A DNA stretch of 64,000 bases, taken from NCBI GenBank assembly GCA_016706425.1, contig JADJJR010000001.1, forward strand, positions 2,108,001 through 2,172,000, written 5' to 3'. Source of the stretch: Elusimicrobiota bacterium (lineage in GTDB: Bacteria; Elusimicrobiota; Elusimicrobia; FEN-1173). The stretch's first letter is position 1. Each line of letters starts with the position of its first letter. The notes under the pieces were generated by a model that made no database searches, had not been told where the DNA came from, and was given only the letters and a program-made list of their open reading frames with translations. Both the position numbers and the translations under genes were made by a program. This document shows positions 16,589 through 24,489 of this stretch, piece by piece.

Positions 16589-16617
16589 ATTTTTCGATAT
16601 GAAAAGCCCTCTGTCAA
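16589..16617 (-). promoter_or_regulatory. Candidate sigma70 promoter of the HU-thr-liv operon
   Basis: Minus-strand TTGACA (16617-16612), a 17-bp spacer, and AAAAAT (16594-16589). Predicted start near 16582, giving a leader of about 40 nt. Confidence 0.55.
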
Positions 16618-16701
16618 GACGGGCCGACGGTCTGGATTTCCCGGGGTAATTTTTTGTAAGGTGGGAACCATCCTGTTATCATTTTTTCCGGAGGTGTTTC
16701 C

Positions 16702-17721
16702 ATGAAGCGTTTAACCACCCTTTTGACCATCGCGACCTTGGCCTTGATCGCCGGGACCGTGGCGGCGGAGTGGGAAGATTCGGCCGAATACCCTTACCCC
16801 GTGCCGTTGGGACTGCAAAAACCCCGGGTCCCCGCCGACAACCCCGTGTCCGACGCCAAAGTCGACCTGGGCAAGAAGTTGTATTTTGACAAACGGCTTT
16901 CCGCCGACGGCACGGTCAGTTGCGCCACCTGCCACGACCCGAAAAAAGGCTGGACGGACCAGGGCAAGGTTTCCACCGGCATCCACGGCCAGAAGGGCGG
17001 GGTGAGCGCCCCCACCGTCCTGAACAGCGCGTTCATGGACATCCAATTTTGGGACGGCCGCGCCGCGAGCCTCGAGGAACAGGCCAAGGGCCCCATTGAA
17101 AACCCCGTCGAAATGGGTTTCACCCACGCCGCCGCGACGACAACCCTCGCGGGCATCGCGGGTTACCCGTCTCTGTTCGAAAAGGCCTTCGGCACATCGG
17201 AAATCAGCATCGACCGGGTGGCCCAGGCCATCGCCTCTTTTGAGCGCACGGTCTTGACGGGCAACGCCCCCTACGACCGCTTCGAAGCCGGGGACAAGAA
17301 AGCCCTTTCGGCCTCGGCCCAGCGGGGCCTGAAATTGTTTTTTGGGAAAGCCAATTGCAGCGTCTGCCACAGCGGCTTCAACTTTTCCGATTCCGATTTC
17401 CACAACCTGGGGGTGGGCATGACGGCGAAGGAAACCAACCTCGGCCGCCACGCGCAAACCAAAGAAGATCGTCACCGGGGGGCTTTCAAGACGCCGACCT
17501 TGCGCAACCTGTCCGACACGGCGCCCTACATGCACGACGGGTCGGAAGCCACCTTGGACGACGTGATGGCGTTCTACAACCGGGGCGGGGTTAAAAACCC
17601 TTGGCTGGACAAGGAAATGAAACCCCTGAACCTCACGGCCCGGGAAATCAAAGACGTCGTGAACTTCATGAAAGCCCTGAACGGAGAAAAGGCGATCATC
17701 GAAGAGCCCGCGCTTCCCTAA
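16702..17721 (+). CDS. Di-haem cytochrome c peroxidase (CCP/MauG family)
   Basis: Periplasmic reduction of hydrogen peroxide using two covalently bound c haems, 339 residues with a signal peptide (MKRLTTLLTIATLALIAGTVAA). Haem sites are CATCH (residues 74-78) and CSVCH (219-223). TPTLRNLSDTAPYMHDGS near 265-281 holds the distal methionine region. APTVLNSAFMDIQFWDGR and GPIENPVEMG are typical of bacterial peroxidases. ATG at 16702 has a GGAGGTG site. The gene stands alone on the plus strand and ends at a shared terminator. It implies a c-type electron donor and some exposure to oxygen. Confidence 0.93.
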   Translation: MKRLTTLLTIATLALIAGTVAAEWEDSAEYPYPVPLGLQKPRVPADNPVSDAKVDLGKKLYFDKRLSADGTVSCATCHDPKKGWTDQGKVSTGIHGQKGGVSAPTVLNSAFMDIQFWDGRAASLEEQAKGPIENPVEMGFTHAAATTTLAGIAGYPSLFEKAFGTSEISIDRVAQAIASFERTVLTGNAPYDRFEAGDKKALSASAQRGLKLFFGKANCSVCHSGFNFSDSDFHNLGVGMTAKETNLGRHAQTKEDRHRGAFKTPTLRNLSDTAPYMHDGSEATLDDVMAFYNRGGVKNPWLDKEMKPLNLTAREIKDVVNFMKALNGEKAIIEEPALP

Positions 17722-17742
17722 TCGTTATCCGCGCGAATCAAA

Positions 17743-17777
17743 ACAGGGGCCGCCGCCCGATGGGCGGCGGCCCCTGT
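17743..17777. terminator. Bidirectional terminator between peroxidase and secreted repeat protein
   Basis: A 16-bp perfect stem (17743-17758 with 17762-17777) around a GAT loop, followed by T-containing stretches on both strands (GATTGTTT on plus, TTTGATTC on minus). It serves both convergent genes. Confidence 0.8.
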
Positions 17778-17793
17778 GATTGTTTCGGGAAAC

Positions 17794-20070
17794 TCAGCGG
17801 ACGAGAGCGAACCGCCCGGTTTTAGGGGGCAACGCCGCGGGGCCCCCCTGGGCCGTCAAACGATAAACGTAAACCCCGCTCGCGGCGTCCGTCCCGGACC
17901 ACCGGTGTTCGAACACCGTCCGGCCCCCGACCGTTCCCGCGGGGGTCATAATGGCCTCGGCGACCACCCGCCCGGTCACGCTCAAGATCATCAAACGGAC
18001 CGCATCGACGCCCGCGCATTCGACGCGAAACGTCGGTTCCACCCCCACGGCGGGATTGGGAAAGACGCTCACACGACCCCACCCCTCCGTTGCGGGCGGC
18101 GCCGACTCCGTTGAAGCAGGGGCGACCACGCGCAGGGCGCCGGCGCTCGCCCCCGGGGCGACCACATTGACCCGCAGGGACCCGGATCGCCCCGTTCCTT
18201 CCACAATGAAATAAATCAACCGGGTGAATCGACGATCCATGCCTTGGACGCGGTTCGACAGGGGCACGGTCCAAACTTTTTCCTCGCCGGGGGATATCCC
18301 GTCGAGAAACGTCGTGTGTTTGCGGTCGACGTTATCGACCAATTCCAACTTCACCCGTTCCACATCCCCCTGCACACCGAAACGCAATGCGTCCACGGCG
18401 CTCAAATCCCGAATCTCAATAAAAGGCGTTCCAAAATCATCAAAGGAAAAGCCGCCCCCCGCCCACCCTTCGATTCCCGTCCTGTACTGAAGAAGAATGC
18501 CCCGCGTGGTTTTTGTGACGGACGTGGCGTTCCCCTCGGGCGCGACCCGCGTGATAAAAGCCGCCCCCGGAAAGCCCCCCAACTGCGCCGGGGCGAGGAG
18601 GGGGTTGGGAAACTCCTCGCGCCCGGGAACCAAATTGGCCCGCAACAGCCCGTTTCGGTTTGGAGAACCTTCGACGACCAGGGTGATGAAACGCACCGCG
18701 CTCGTGTTGATCGCCGCCCCCAACACCCCCATGGGCAGGGACCACACCCTTTCCCGATCCGCCGTCACCCCCGTGAGTTGGGTGATGAATTTTCGGAATT
18801 GGGCGTCTTCGACCTCCAGTTTTACCCGGCCCAAATCGGCCCAAGACCCCGTGCCCTCCCGAGCGAACCCGCGAAGTCCGACTGACAAAGCCGCGTGGGT
18901 GGACAGGTTGATGGTTTCCAAAGAGGGCGTGCTGAAATCGTCAAAATTAAAGGTCCCCGTCACCCACCCGCCCCCCGTTCGAAAATCCAAGAGAAGCCCC
19001 CGCGGCGTGGCGGTTTCCCGCGAGGCGTCCCCGTTCGGGGCAAAGCGAACGACCCCCGGGGTTCGTCCCGGGGCCTGAATCTGGTCCGGGGACAGTAAGG
19101 TGGGGGCCCATTCGTCCGGGACCGTGGGCTCCCGACGAAGGGTCAGTCGGCCCACAGCGGCCGGCGTTTCCACGATAAGGAACACGAACCGCAAACGGGC
19201 CAAATTGACCACCCGCCGGGCCGTCTCCAGGGGAAGCACCCAGACCTTTTCCTCCGCGGCCGAGAGGCCGCGCGGATAAAAAAAGTGTTTGCGGTCCTGG
19301 TCGTCCACCATTTCCAGCTTGACCCGGGGCACCGCCCCTTTCAATCCGACGACCAATTGGTTCCAGCTCGATAGATCCACGGTTTCGAGGGCCGGGGTCC
19401 CGTAATCGTCGCTGTCCAGGCCCATGCCGGCCCAGCCGCCCCAATTCGTGTTGAAATCAAAAACCACCGGGTTCCCGTCGCTCACCCGCGCCGCGGAGGG
19501 GTCGGGCGCCACGGTCAACACCGGCAATCGACGGGGCCAAGAAGAAACATTCAAGGTGGACAGGGTCACGGCGGGGTCCACGGCGAGGGCGTCCTCGGCG
19601 GCGGGGGCGGAGCGGAATCGGCGCTGGGCCGTGTCGTAGTAATACGTCGTCCCGTTGCGTGTCGTGAGGTGCAGCAGTGTGGGGGAGACAAAAAGGACCC
19701 GCGCCAACGACGCGTCGCTCCCCGTCGTCCCAGAGGGCACGGGCAGATCGATCAGCGCGTTCAGCGACGCGTCCGCCAATCCCGTCACATGGAACCGGTT
19801 GACGGAGGTGGCGGTCACAGCCACGTCGTTGGAATAAGCGACCACCCGATCCGCCATGGGGACGCTGTTCTGCGTTAAAGCGTTGGTGGGAAGGTAAACG
19901 ATGAGGAGGTTTTTGTTCCCCCGGGAATCGTAAATCCAAAATTGACGCAATCCGTCCACGGTACTGTAAACGGGACCGATCGGGGGCGGCGTGTTCGCCC
20001 GAACCGCCATCGCGCCGAGCGCCCCCCCCAGCACGACCAACACCCCGGCCCACCTTTTTGCGAAGATCAT
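17794..20070 (-). CDS. Secreted protein with three beta-sandwich-like repeats and FlgD-like C-terminus
   Basis: 758 residues from the ATG at 20070. Residues 1-27 are a signal peptide (cut near AVRA). An N-terminal region (30-200) has no known family. Three related repeats follow at about 202-312, 358-480 and 523-636. Each has a WxG/FDDFGTP-type opening, DLS, GxxxRVKLE, a charged Asp-Arg-Lys segment, then a VW-LP turn and FIVE. They resemble jelly-roll carbohydrate-binding folds, though this is a pattern judgement. The tail (665-758) has VSVFPNPA, VTGRVVA and ASGVYVYRL, as in FlgD Ig-like or type IX secretion sorting domains. Likely exported and cell-surface or extracellular. Preceded by a promoter buried in a 40-bp palindrome. 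Confidence 0.7.
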   Translation of the reverse strand: MIFAKRWAGVLVVLGGALGAMAVRANTPPPIGPVYSTVDGLRQFWIYDSRGNKNLLIVYLPTNALTQNSVPMADRVVAYSNDVAVTATSVNRFHVTGLADASLNALIDLPVPSGTTGSDASLARVLFVSPTLLHLTTRNGTTYYYDTAQRRFRSAPAAEDALAVDPAVTLSTLNVSSWPRRLPVLTVAPDPSAARVSDGNPVVFDFNTNWGGWAGMGLDSDDYGTPALETVDLSSWNQLVVGLKGAVPRVKLEMVDDQDRKHFFYPRGLSAAEEKVWVLPLETARRVVNLARLRFVFLIVETPAAVGRLTLRREPTVPDEWAPTLLSPDQIQAPGRTPGVVRFAPNGDASRETATPRGLLLDFRTGGGWVTGTFNFDDFSTPSLETINLSTHAALSVGLRGFAREGTGSWADLGRVKLEVEDAQFRKFITQLTGVTADRERVWSLPMGVLGAAINTSAVRFITLVVEGSPNRNGLLRANLVPGREEFPNPLLAPAQLGGFPGAAFITRVAPEGNATSVTKTTRGILLQYRTGIEGWAGGGFSFDDFGTPFIEIRDLSAVDALRFGVQGDVERVKLELVDNVDRKHTTFLDGISPGEEKVWTVPLSNRVQGMDRRFTRLIYFIVEGTGRSGSLRVNVVAPGASAGALRVVAPASTESAPPATEGWGRVSVFPNPAVGVEPTFRVECAGVDAVRLMILSVTGRVVAEAIMTPAGTVGGRTVFEHRWSGTDAASGVYVYRLTAQGGPAALPPKTGRFALVR

Positions 20071-20080
20071 GGACAATCCC

Positions 20081-20120
20081 TTTTGTTCCAATATGCCCGC
20101 GCGGGCATATTGGAACAAAA
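20081..20120. repeat. 40-bp perfect palindrome without loop
   Basis: The two 20-base halves (20081-20100 and 20101-20120) are exact reverse complements, centred on GCGC. The T-run comes before the stem and the A-run after it on each strand, so it is not a normal terminator. It covers the predicted -10 and start point of the downstream secreted-protein gene, which points to an operator. Confidence 0.9.
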
Positions 20121-20137
20121 AAGACTCTTTATGTCAA
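20109..20137 (-). promoter_or_regulatory. Candidate promoter of the secreted repeat protein
   Basis: Minus-strand TTGACA (20137-20132), a 17-bp spacer, then TCCAAT (20114-20109). Predicted start near the centre of the 20081-20120 palindrome. Confidence 0.5.
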
Positions 20138-20166
20138 TCGGCGTTGCGGGGGATTCGATCGAACCG

Positions 20167-20562
20167 CTAGATGATGGCCGTGAAGGAACGGTCTTTGGAC
20201 TTCTGGGACCGCTTGCCCACCTGAATGCGGGCGACCAGGGTGTGGGCGCCGGCGCCGAAGTTGGCCCAGTCGTACCACCAGAAGCCGACGGATTCACGCA
20301 TCGGTTGGAAGTCGCGCCCATCGATGGAAATCTGGACGTTCTCCACCGCGCTCGTGCTGACGCGCAGCGTGTAGCGGGGGCTGGTGAGGATCTCCCCTTC
20401 CTGCGGGAAATCGACCACCACGTAGTTTTTTCCAACGGCCTCGACCGGTTGCTTCTCGGCGGGGGCCTTGAGGACGGGGGCTTTCTCAGCGGGGGCGGGC
20501 TTCGCCGCCGCCGAGCGTTTCTTGCGGATGCCGGACTTCTTGTTGTGTGTTTGTGCGCTCAT
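20167..20562 (-). CDS. Ig-like domain protein of 131 residues, unknown function
   Basis: The first 40 residues are Lys/Ala/Pro-rich and low in complexity, without a signal peptide. Residues about 45-131 look like a single immunoglobulin-like domain: DFPQEGEILTSPRYTLRVS, then VQISIDGRDFQPM and FWWYDWANFGAGAHTLVARI. The basic tail could bind nucleic acid or a polyanion. ATG at 20562 is the only start. It lies downstream of clpS on the same strand. The family was not identified. Confidence 0.6.
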   Translation of the reverse strand: MSAQTHNKKSGIRKKRSAAAKPAPAEKAPVLKAPAEKQPVEAVGKNYVVVDFPQEGEILTSPRYTLRVSTSAVENVQISIDGRDFQPMRESVGFWWYDWANFGAGAHTLVARIQVGKRSQKSKDRSFTAII

Positions 20563-20619
20563 CGATTCCTCCCTGGGACCGGACGGGGGCGCCCCGAGCG
20601 CCCGCCGACGAAAACCAAA

Positions 20620-20907
20620 CTATTTAACAACATCCGCCCGCAGTCCGATGGACTGCAGGACGGCCGCCACCGCTTCGCAGCGTTCCCGGTGGCCCTGGTA
20701 AACCGTGGCGCTCCCGGTGTGGTGCACAACGTTGGCGAGGGCCAAACCCCTCTGAAAATCGCACCGGATGGCCTTCATCAATTGCGCGGCGACCTCTTGG
20801 AACGTGTGGCAATCGCAATTGTGCAAGACGGTCCGACAACCCATCCCGCGACCGGAGCGGTCGGTGGCTTCAGGCCGGCCGGACGAACGGGAAGGAAACG
20901 CCGCCAT
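20620..20907 (-). CDS. clpS: ClpS-like adaptor of ClpAP protease
   Basis: About 95 residues. ClpS binds N-degron substrates and hands them to ClpA/ClpP. Recognisable core: TVLHNCDCHTFQEVAAQLMK, VVHHTGSATVYQG, and RCEAVAAVLQSIGL at the C-terminus. The ligand-pocket motif usually reads NDD; here it is NCD, with the His of VVHHTG kept. The substitution could alter N-degron preference. The ATG at 20907 is chosen; an in-frame GTG lies two codons upstream (20913). No clpA lies in the window. Confidence 0.8.
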   Translation of the reverse strand: MAAFPSRSSGRPEATDRSGRGMGCRTVLHNCDCHTFQEVAAQLMKAIRCDFQRGLALANVVHHTGSATVYQGHRERCEAVAAVLQSIGLRADVVK

Positions 20908-20946
20908 ACTCACGGAAGTATTTTAGCATTTTTCCTTCGTACGGGA

Positions 20947-22320
20947 TCAGTAGTGGTATTGACTTCCCCCGATAAACTCGCGGAGAAGTGAGTTCGGCGG
21001 AACGTCGGCGTCGCCGGGGAGGACCGGCAGGGCGTCCAGGAGCCGCGTCAACCGTTCGGCCCGCAACAAGGCGTCGGCCTTTTTCGGGTCCCCCCGGAAA
21101 CGGCGCACGATCTCGGGCAAAAGCGCGTGCAGGCGCTGGCGGTGGTAGGGCAATTCGTAGGGCAACGAGCCGTTGAAGATGTAGTCCACCGAGTGGATGT
21201 AGGGGACGATGTAACGCAACTCGCTTTTGCGGACGTAATGCCAGTGCCCCACGGTCATGCCCGGGTCGTAGCTCCGGTGCCAGCTGTCGCGCACCATGCG
21301 CCTCAAGAGGCGCAGGTCGGTCCACTTCACAAATTCCTCATCCGCGTCTTTGATCTGGCAAAGGGCTTCGATGTAAAAGCGGAACTTGCTTTCCGGGGCG
21401 ATGTTCTTCGTCATCCCCTCGTACAACCCGTGCAAACTGTCGATGAGAAGGATTTCCCCCGCCTTCAACCGGAACTCCCGGGTCTCTTTATCCCGAACCC
21501 CCGTCTTGAAATTGTAAATCGGCATGCGGATCGGCCGGCCCTCCATCAAAAGCCCGAGGTGCTCGTTGATGAGGTCCAAATCGAGGGCGGCCGGCATTTC
21601 AAAATCGTAATCCCCGTATTCGTCCTTGGGCTGTTCCGCGAGAGGCCGAAAGTAGTTGTCCAGGTTCAGCAACACAAAACTGTGTCCTTTCGAGGCCAGT
21701 CGTTCGCTGATCTTGAGCGTGGTGGTGGTTTTTCCGGAACTGGAGGGTCCGGCCACGATCACGAGCCGCACTTCCGGCAGCCGCTTCAAGATCAACCCCG
21801 CGACGTGGTGGATTTCCTCGTGATAGGCCTTTTCGGCGTCGCGGATCAGCTTTTTCCACCCACCTTTTTCCCAAACCTGGCGGAGCCCCGCGAGGGTGTG
21901 GCAACCGTGGTCCGCGTTCCAAGACAAAACCCGCCAAAGAACCTTGTAGGGGATGTTGTCCGACACGCCGACCACCTCGGGACGGGCTTCGCGGGACCGG
22001 GCTTTTTCCGCCCGATAGAGGATGAACGCTTTGGCGGTTTTCGCGTGACCGTGGTCGATCAAGACGCGCTCCACCACATCTTGAATTTCCTCGACCGAGG
22101 GCGTGGCGCCCGCCGGGTAGCCGCCGTTCAAGCGGGCCAGGACCTGGCCCGCCAGGGTTTCGGAGAGGGCGCGGTCCTTCCCGCCGACGGCCGAAGCCGC
22201 CCGGAAAATGGCGTTGACGATTTTGAGACGGTTGAACGCCACCAAGCGACCGTCGCGCTTGATGATGCGGGTGATTTTGTTCTGCTCCGGCTGGGGGAAG
22301 AGATGAAGTTGTTCGCTCAC
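20947..22320 (-). CDS. ATP-cone domain fused to uridine-kinase-like nucleoside kinase
   Basis: 457 residues from the GTG at 22320. Residues about 15-108 form an ATP-cone, the allosteric nucleotide-binding domain of NrdR and ribonucleotide reductases (IIKRDGRLVAFNRLKIVNAI ... EEIQDVVERVLIDHG). The second half is a P-loop kinase of the uridine kinase/phosphoribulokinase type: VAGPSSSGKTTTT at 189-201, LNLDNYFRPLAEQP, and a long stretch with LIDSLHGLYEGM. It probably phosphorylates a nucleoside or sugar under control of the cellular ATP/dATP pool; substrate unknown. ATP-cone kinases of this general type exist in other bacteria. The N-terminal extension open to 22395 is Pro/Gly-rich and looks non-coding. 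Confidence 0.8.
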   Translation of the reverse strand: MSEQLHLFPQPEQNKITRIIKRDGRLVAFNRLKIVNAIFRAASAVGGKDRALSETLAGQVLARLNGGYPAGATPSVEEIQDVVERVLIDHGHAKTAKAFILYRAEKARSREARPEVVGVSDNIPYKVLWRVLSWNADHGCHTLAGLRQVWEKGGWKKLIRDAEKAYHEEIHHVAGLILKRLPEVRLVIVAGPSSSGKTTTTLKISERLASKGHSFVLLNLDNYFRPLAEQPKDEYGDYDFEMPAALDLDLINEHLGLLMEGRPIRMPIYNFKTGVRDKETREFRLKAGEILLIDSLHGLYEGMTKNIAPESKFRFYIEALCQIKDADEEFVKWTDLRLLRRMVRDSWHRSYDPGMTVGHWHYVRKSELRYIVPYIHSVDYIFNGSLPYELPYHRQRLHALLPEIVRRFRGDPKKADALLRAERLTRLLDALPVLPGDADVPPNSLLREFIGGSQYHY

Positions 22321-22477
22321 GCCTTGGCCTTGAAAGATCAATCCCGGACGCGCCGGGACACCGCGGGGATCCACCCCTCCCGGGGGGGGGCGCAAACCGC
22401 CGTGGCGAAGGGCGGCAATAACCGCCCGGCCAACGCCACCCGCTCGCGGGGATCCACCGGGGAGGTCGTCTTGGTCT

Positions 22478-23071
22478 TCACCGGTTGTTTTGCTGCTGTT
22501 GACGGGCCTGGTTGGCCGCGTCCAGGGATTGCCGCGTTTGCTGTTGCGCTTGGAGGGTGTTCTGCAACGCTTGTTGCTGCTGACGCATCATCTGCATCTG
22601 TTGGAGCATCATTTGATTTTGCATCTGGATCATTTCCATCTGCTTTTTGGATTGGTCCTCGATTTGCCGCATCAACTCCTGGTTTTTCTTTTGGGTTTCG
22701 GTGACGTCCTTTTTGGTTTGAGCTTGTTGCTCCGGGGTTGCCACGGGGGGACGAATCCACCCCCCGGTCATCACGCTCAAGCGTCGGCGCACGGCGGTCG
22801 CGAAGCGATCGAACCAACCGGACTTTGCGGGGGCGGGCGCGGCGGCGGGCGCCGGGGGCGTTTTAGCTTCCGCGGCGGTGGGCGTCGATGCGCCTTTCGT
22901 GTCCCGGTCCGCGTCGGAGGCCGGAGCCCCGTCGGTGGCCGTTTCGGTCCCGTTCGTTGGTCCCTCGCCGCTCGGCGCGGCGGCGGGGGCCGCGGTGTCC
23001 TTCGAAGGCCGGTCGCAACCGGTCACGACCAAGGCGGCCAACACCGCCCACGCAAAAATCGCTGTTTTCAT
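22478..23071 (-). CDS. Lipoprotein with Gln/Met-rich coiled-coil tail, unknown function
   Basis: 197 residues. Signal ends in the lipobox VVTGC (Cys19). A disordered Ala/Pro/Thr/Glu linker (20-85) leads to a short amphipathic part (GWFDRFATAVRRRLSVMTGG) and then residues 110-197, almost entirely Gln, Met, Lys and Glu, predicted to be a long coiled coil. It looks like a periplasmic spacer or envelope-organising lipoprotein. ATG overlaps the DegT-type gene stop by 4 bp. Confidence 0.65.
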   Translation of the reverse strand: MKTAIFAWAVLAALVVTGCDRPSKDTAAPAAAPSGEGPTNGTETATDGAPASDADRDTKGASTPTAAEAKTPPAPAAAPAPAKSGWFDRFATAVRRRLSVMTGGWIRPPVATPEQQAQTKKDVTETQKKNQELMRQIEDQSKKQMEMIQMQNQMMLQQMQMMRQQQQALQNTLQAQQQTRQSLDAANQARQQQQNNR

Positions 23072-24240
23072 GATAATCCTCCCATGCGCATTTCCAACCG
23101 GCCCCGCGTATCCGGGGGTGTCCGATGGGGGGCCACGCTTTCATACGCCCCCAACATTTTATCGAAGTCGGCCGCGTAGCCCCAGAATTCCGAAACCGGC
23201 CGATCGTCGTCCAAAGGCAATCCCACGATTTCCCGTTCGATCGTCGCCGCGTTGGGCATCGGCCGGCGGGGCCCGAACACCGGGTGGATGTCCGGGTAGG
23301 CGATCCGACGAAAAGTATACCCCTGTTCGGCCGCAAAATCCAGGAGGTCCTCGGCGGTCCAGCCCTTCAGCCGCACCGGATAGGCGAAGAGCGCCGACCC
23401 GCCGCGATCGAGGGGCACCGCCCCGGGGTGGTGCAGCGCCGTCTCATAAACTTCGGCGCGGGCGCGGCGGGCGCGCAGCACGTCGTCCAATTTCTCGATT
23501 TCCGCGACGACGGTGCGCGCGTCCCAATCGGCGTCGGCCGTGCGGGCCAGAAACAAACGCCGAAACTCCCCCTCGAACCCATCGAGCAGTTCCCGGCGAC
23601 GCCAGTCGCCGGCGGCCACGAAACCGGTCAACGCGTGAAAGGCGCGGAGCGCGGCCGCGGTTTCGGCCCCTTCGCCGGGGCGCAGGGGAGGCAGCGATTC
23701 GATGAAATCGCGGGCGCGGCGGGCGAGTTCGGGATCGTCGGTCATCACCGCGCCGCCCATTTCGAGCGGGATCATTTTGCGCACAAAGCTCAAACAGGCC
23801 ATCGTCCCGACCGACCCCGCCGGACGGCCGTCGCGCTCCGCCCCGAGGGAAAGCGCGAGGTCTTCGATCACAGCCGCCCCCGCCGCCGCGGCCATTTTTT
23901 CGAGCCGCTCCACGTCGTCCATTCTGCCGAACATGTGCACGGGAACCACCGCCCCCACGCGGCCGTTGCATTCCCTCAAAACGCGCGCCACGTCCGTCGG
24001 GTCAAAGTTCGCGTCCGTCAGGTTCACGTCGGCGAAGACCGGGGTCCACCCCGCGAAGCGGGCCGCAAAAACAGGAATCGAGCACAGGACGGCGGGGAAC
24101 AGGGCGGCGGCACCCGTCGGGCGGTCCAGCGCGCGCAGCGCCGCCGTCAAGGCGGTGGTGCCGCGGTTCGTTAAGACGCAAAAACGGCGGCCGAAGCGCC
24201 GTTGAAGATAATCCGCGACCTCCGCCCGGGCGCCGCTCAT
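23068..24240 (-). CDS. DegT/DnrJ/EryC1/StrS-type PLP aminotransferase
   Basis: 390 residues. TNRGTTALTAALRAL is the N-terminal cofactor region and VIEDLALSLGAERDGRPAGS carries the family Glu-Asp motif. FVRKMIPLEMGGAVMTDD places a lysine at the Schiff-base position, within a less usual context than the common FSFHxxK. Members transfer an amino group to nucleotide-linked keto-sugars. No sugar-nucleotide partner is adjacent; rmlB-like and ugd lie 30 kb away. Linked by 4-bp overlaps to the lipoprotein and the 78-residue gene. Confidence 0.8.
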   Translation of the reverse strand: MSGARAEVADYLQRRFGRRFCVLTNRGTTALTAALRALDRPTGAAALFPAVLCSIPVFAARFAGWTPVFADVNLTDANFDPTDVARVLRECNGRVGAVVPVHMFGRMDDVERLEKMAAAAGAAVIEDLALSLGAERDGRPAGSVGTMACLSFVRKMIPLEMGGAVMTDDPELARRARDFIESLPPLRPGEGAETAAALRAFHALTGFVAAGDWRRRELLDGFEGEFRRLFLARTADADWDARTVVAEIEKLDDVLRARRARAEVYETALHHPGAVPLDRGGSALFAYPVRLKGWTAEDLLDFAAEQGYTFRRIAYPDIHPVFGPRRPMPNAATIEREIVGLPLDDDRPVSEFWGYAADFDKMLGAYESVAPHRTPPDTRGRLEMRMGGLS

Positions 24241-24473
24241 CGGCCCGGGAAAAGGGCGTCCACGTGGAAACCGGCTTCGGTCAACGCCGTCCTCTCCCGA
24301 CGGGAAAACCCGTAACCCTGGCGGATTTTTTGCCGCAGGCGGGCGATGTCGTCCGGATCCAAAAGGGCCCGGCCGTGCACCACCCAGGGGGCGTGATCGT
24401 CGAAAAGTTTTTGAAGGCGGGAAAGCAGTTCGTCCCGTTGGTAGGCGTAGAGGTCGGCGTCGGGCTCGGTCAC
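24237..24473 (-). CDS. 78-residue protein, unknown
   Basis: A small charged, mostly helical protein with DELLSRLQKLFDDHAPWVVH, LLDPDDIARLRQKIRQGYGF and no membrane segment. GTG start at 24473; the stop overlaps the DegT-type gene by 4 bp, which supports translation. No family recognised. Confidence 0.5.
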   Translation of the reverse strand: MTEPDADLYAYQRDELLSRLQKLFDDHAPWVVHGRALLDPDDIARLRQKIRQGYGFSRRERTALTEAGFHVDALFPGR

Positions 24474-24489
24474 GCCGGGATTTTAGCGT

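Noticed and set aside
20081..20120. Palindrome as rho-independent terminator
   Set aside because: No T-run follows the stem on either strand; T-runs precede it and pair with the A-runs.
20947..22395. Longer start of the ATP-cone kinase at 22395
   Set aside because: The added 25 residues are Pro/Gly-rich and unlike the family N-terminus; the GTG at 22320 is better.
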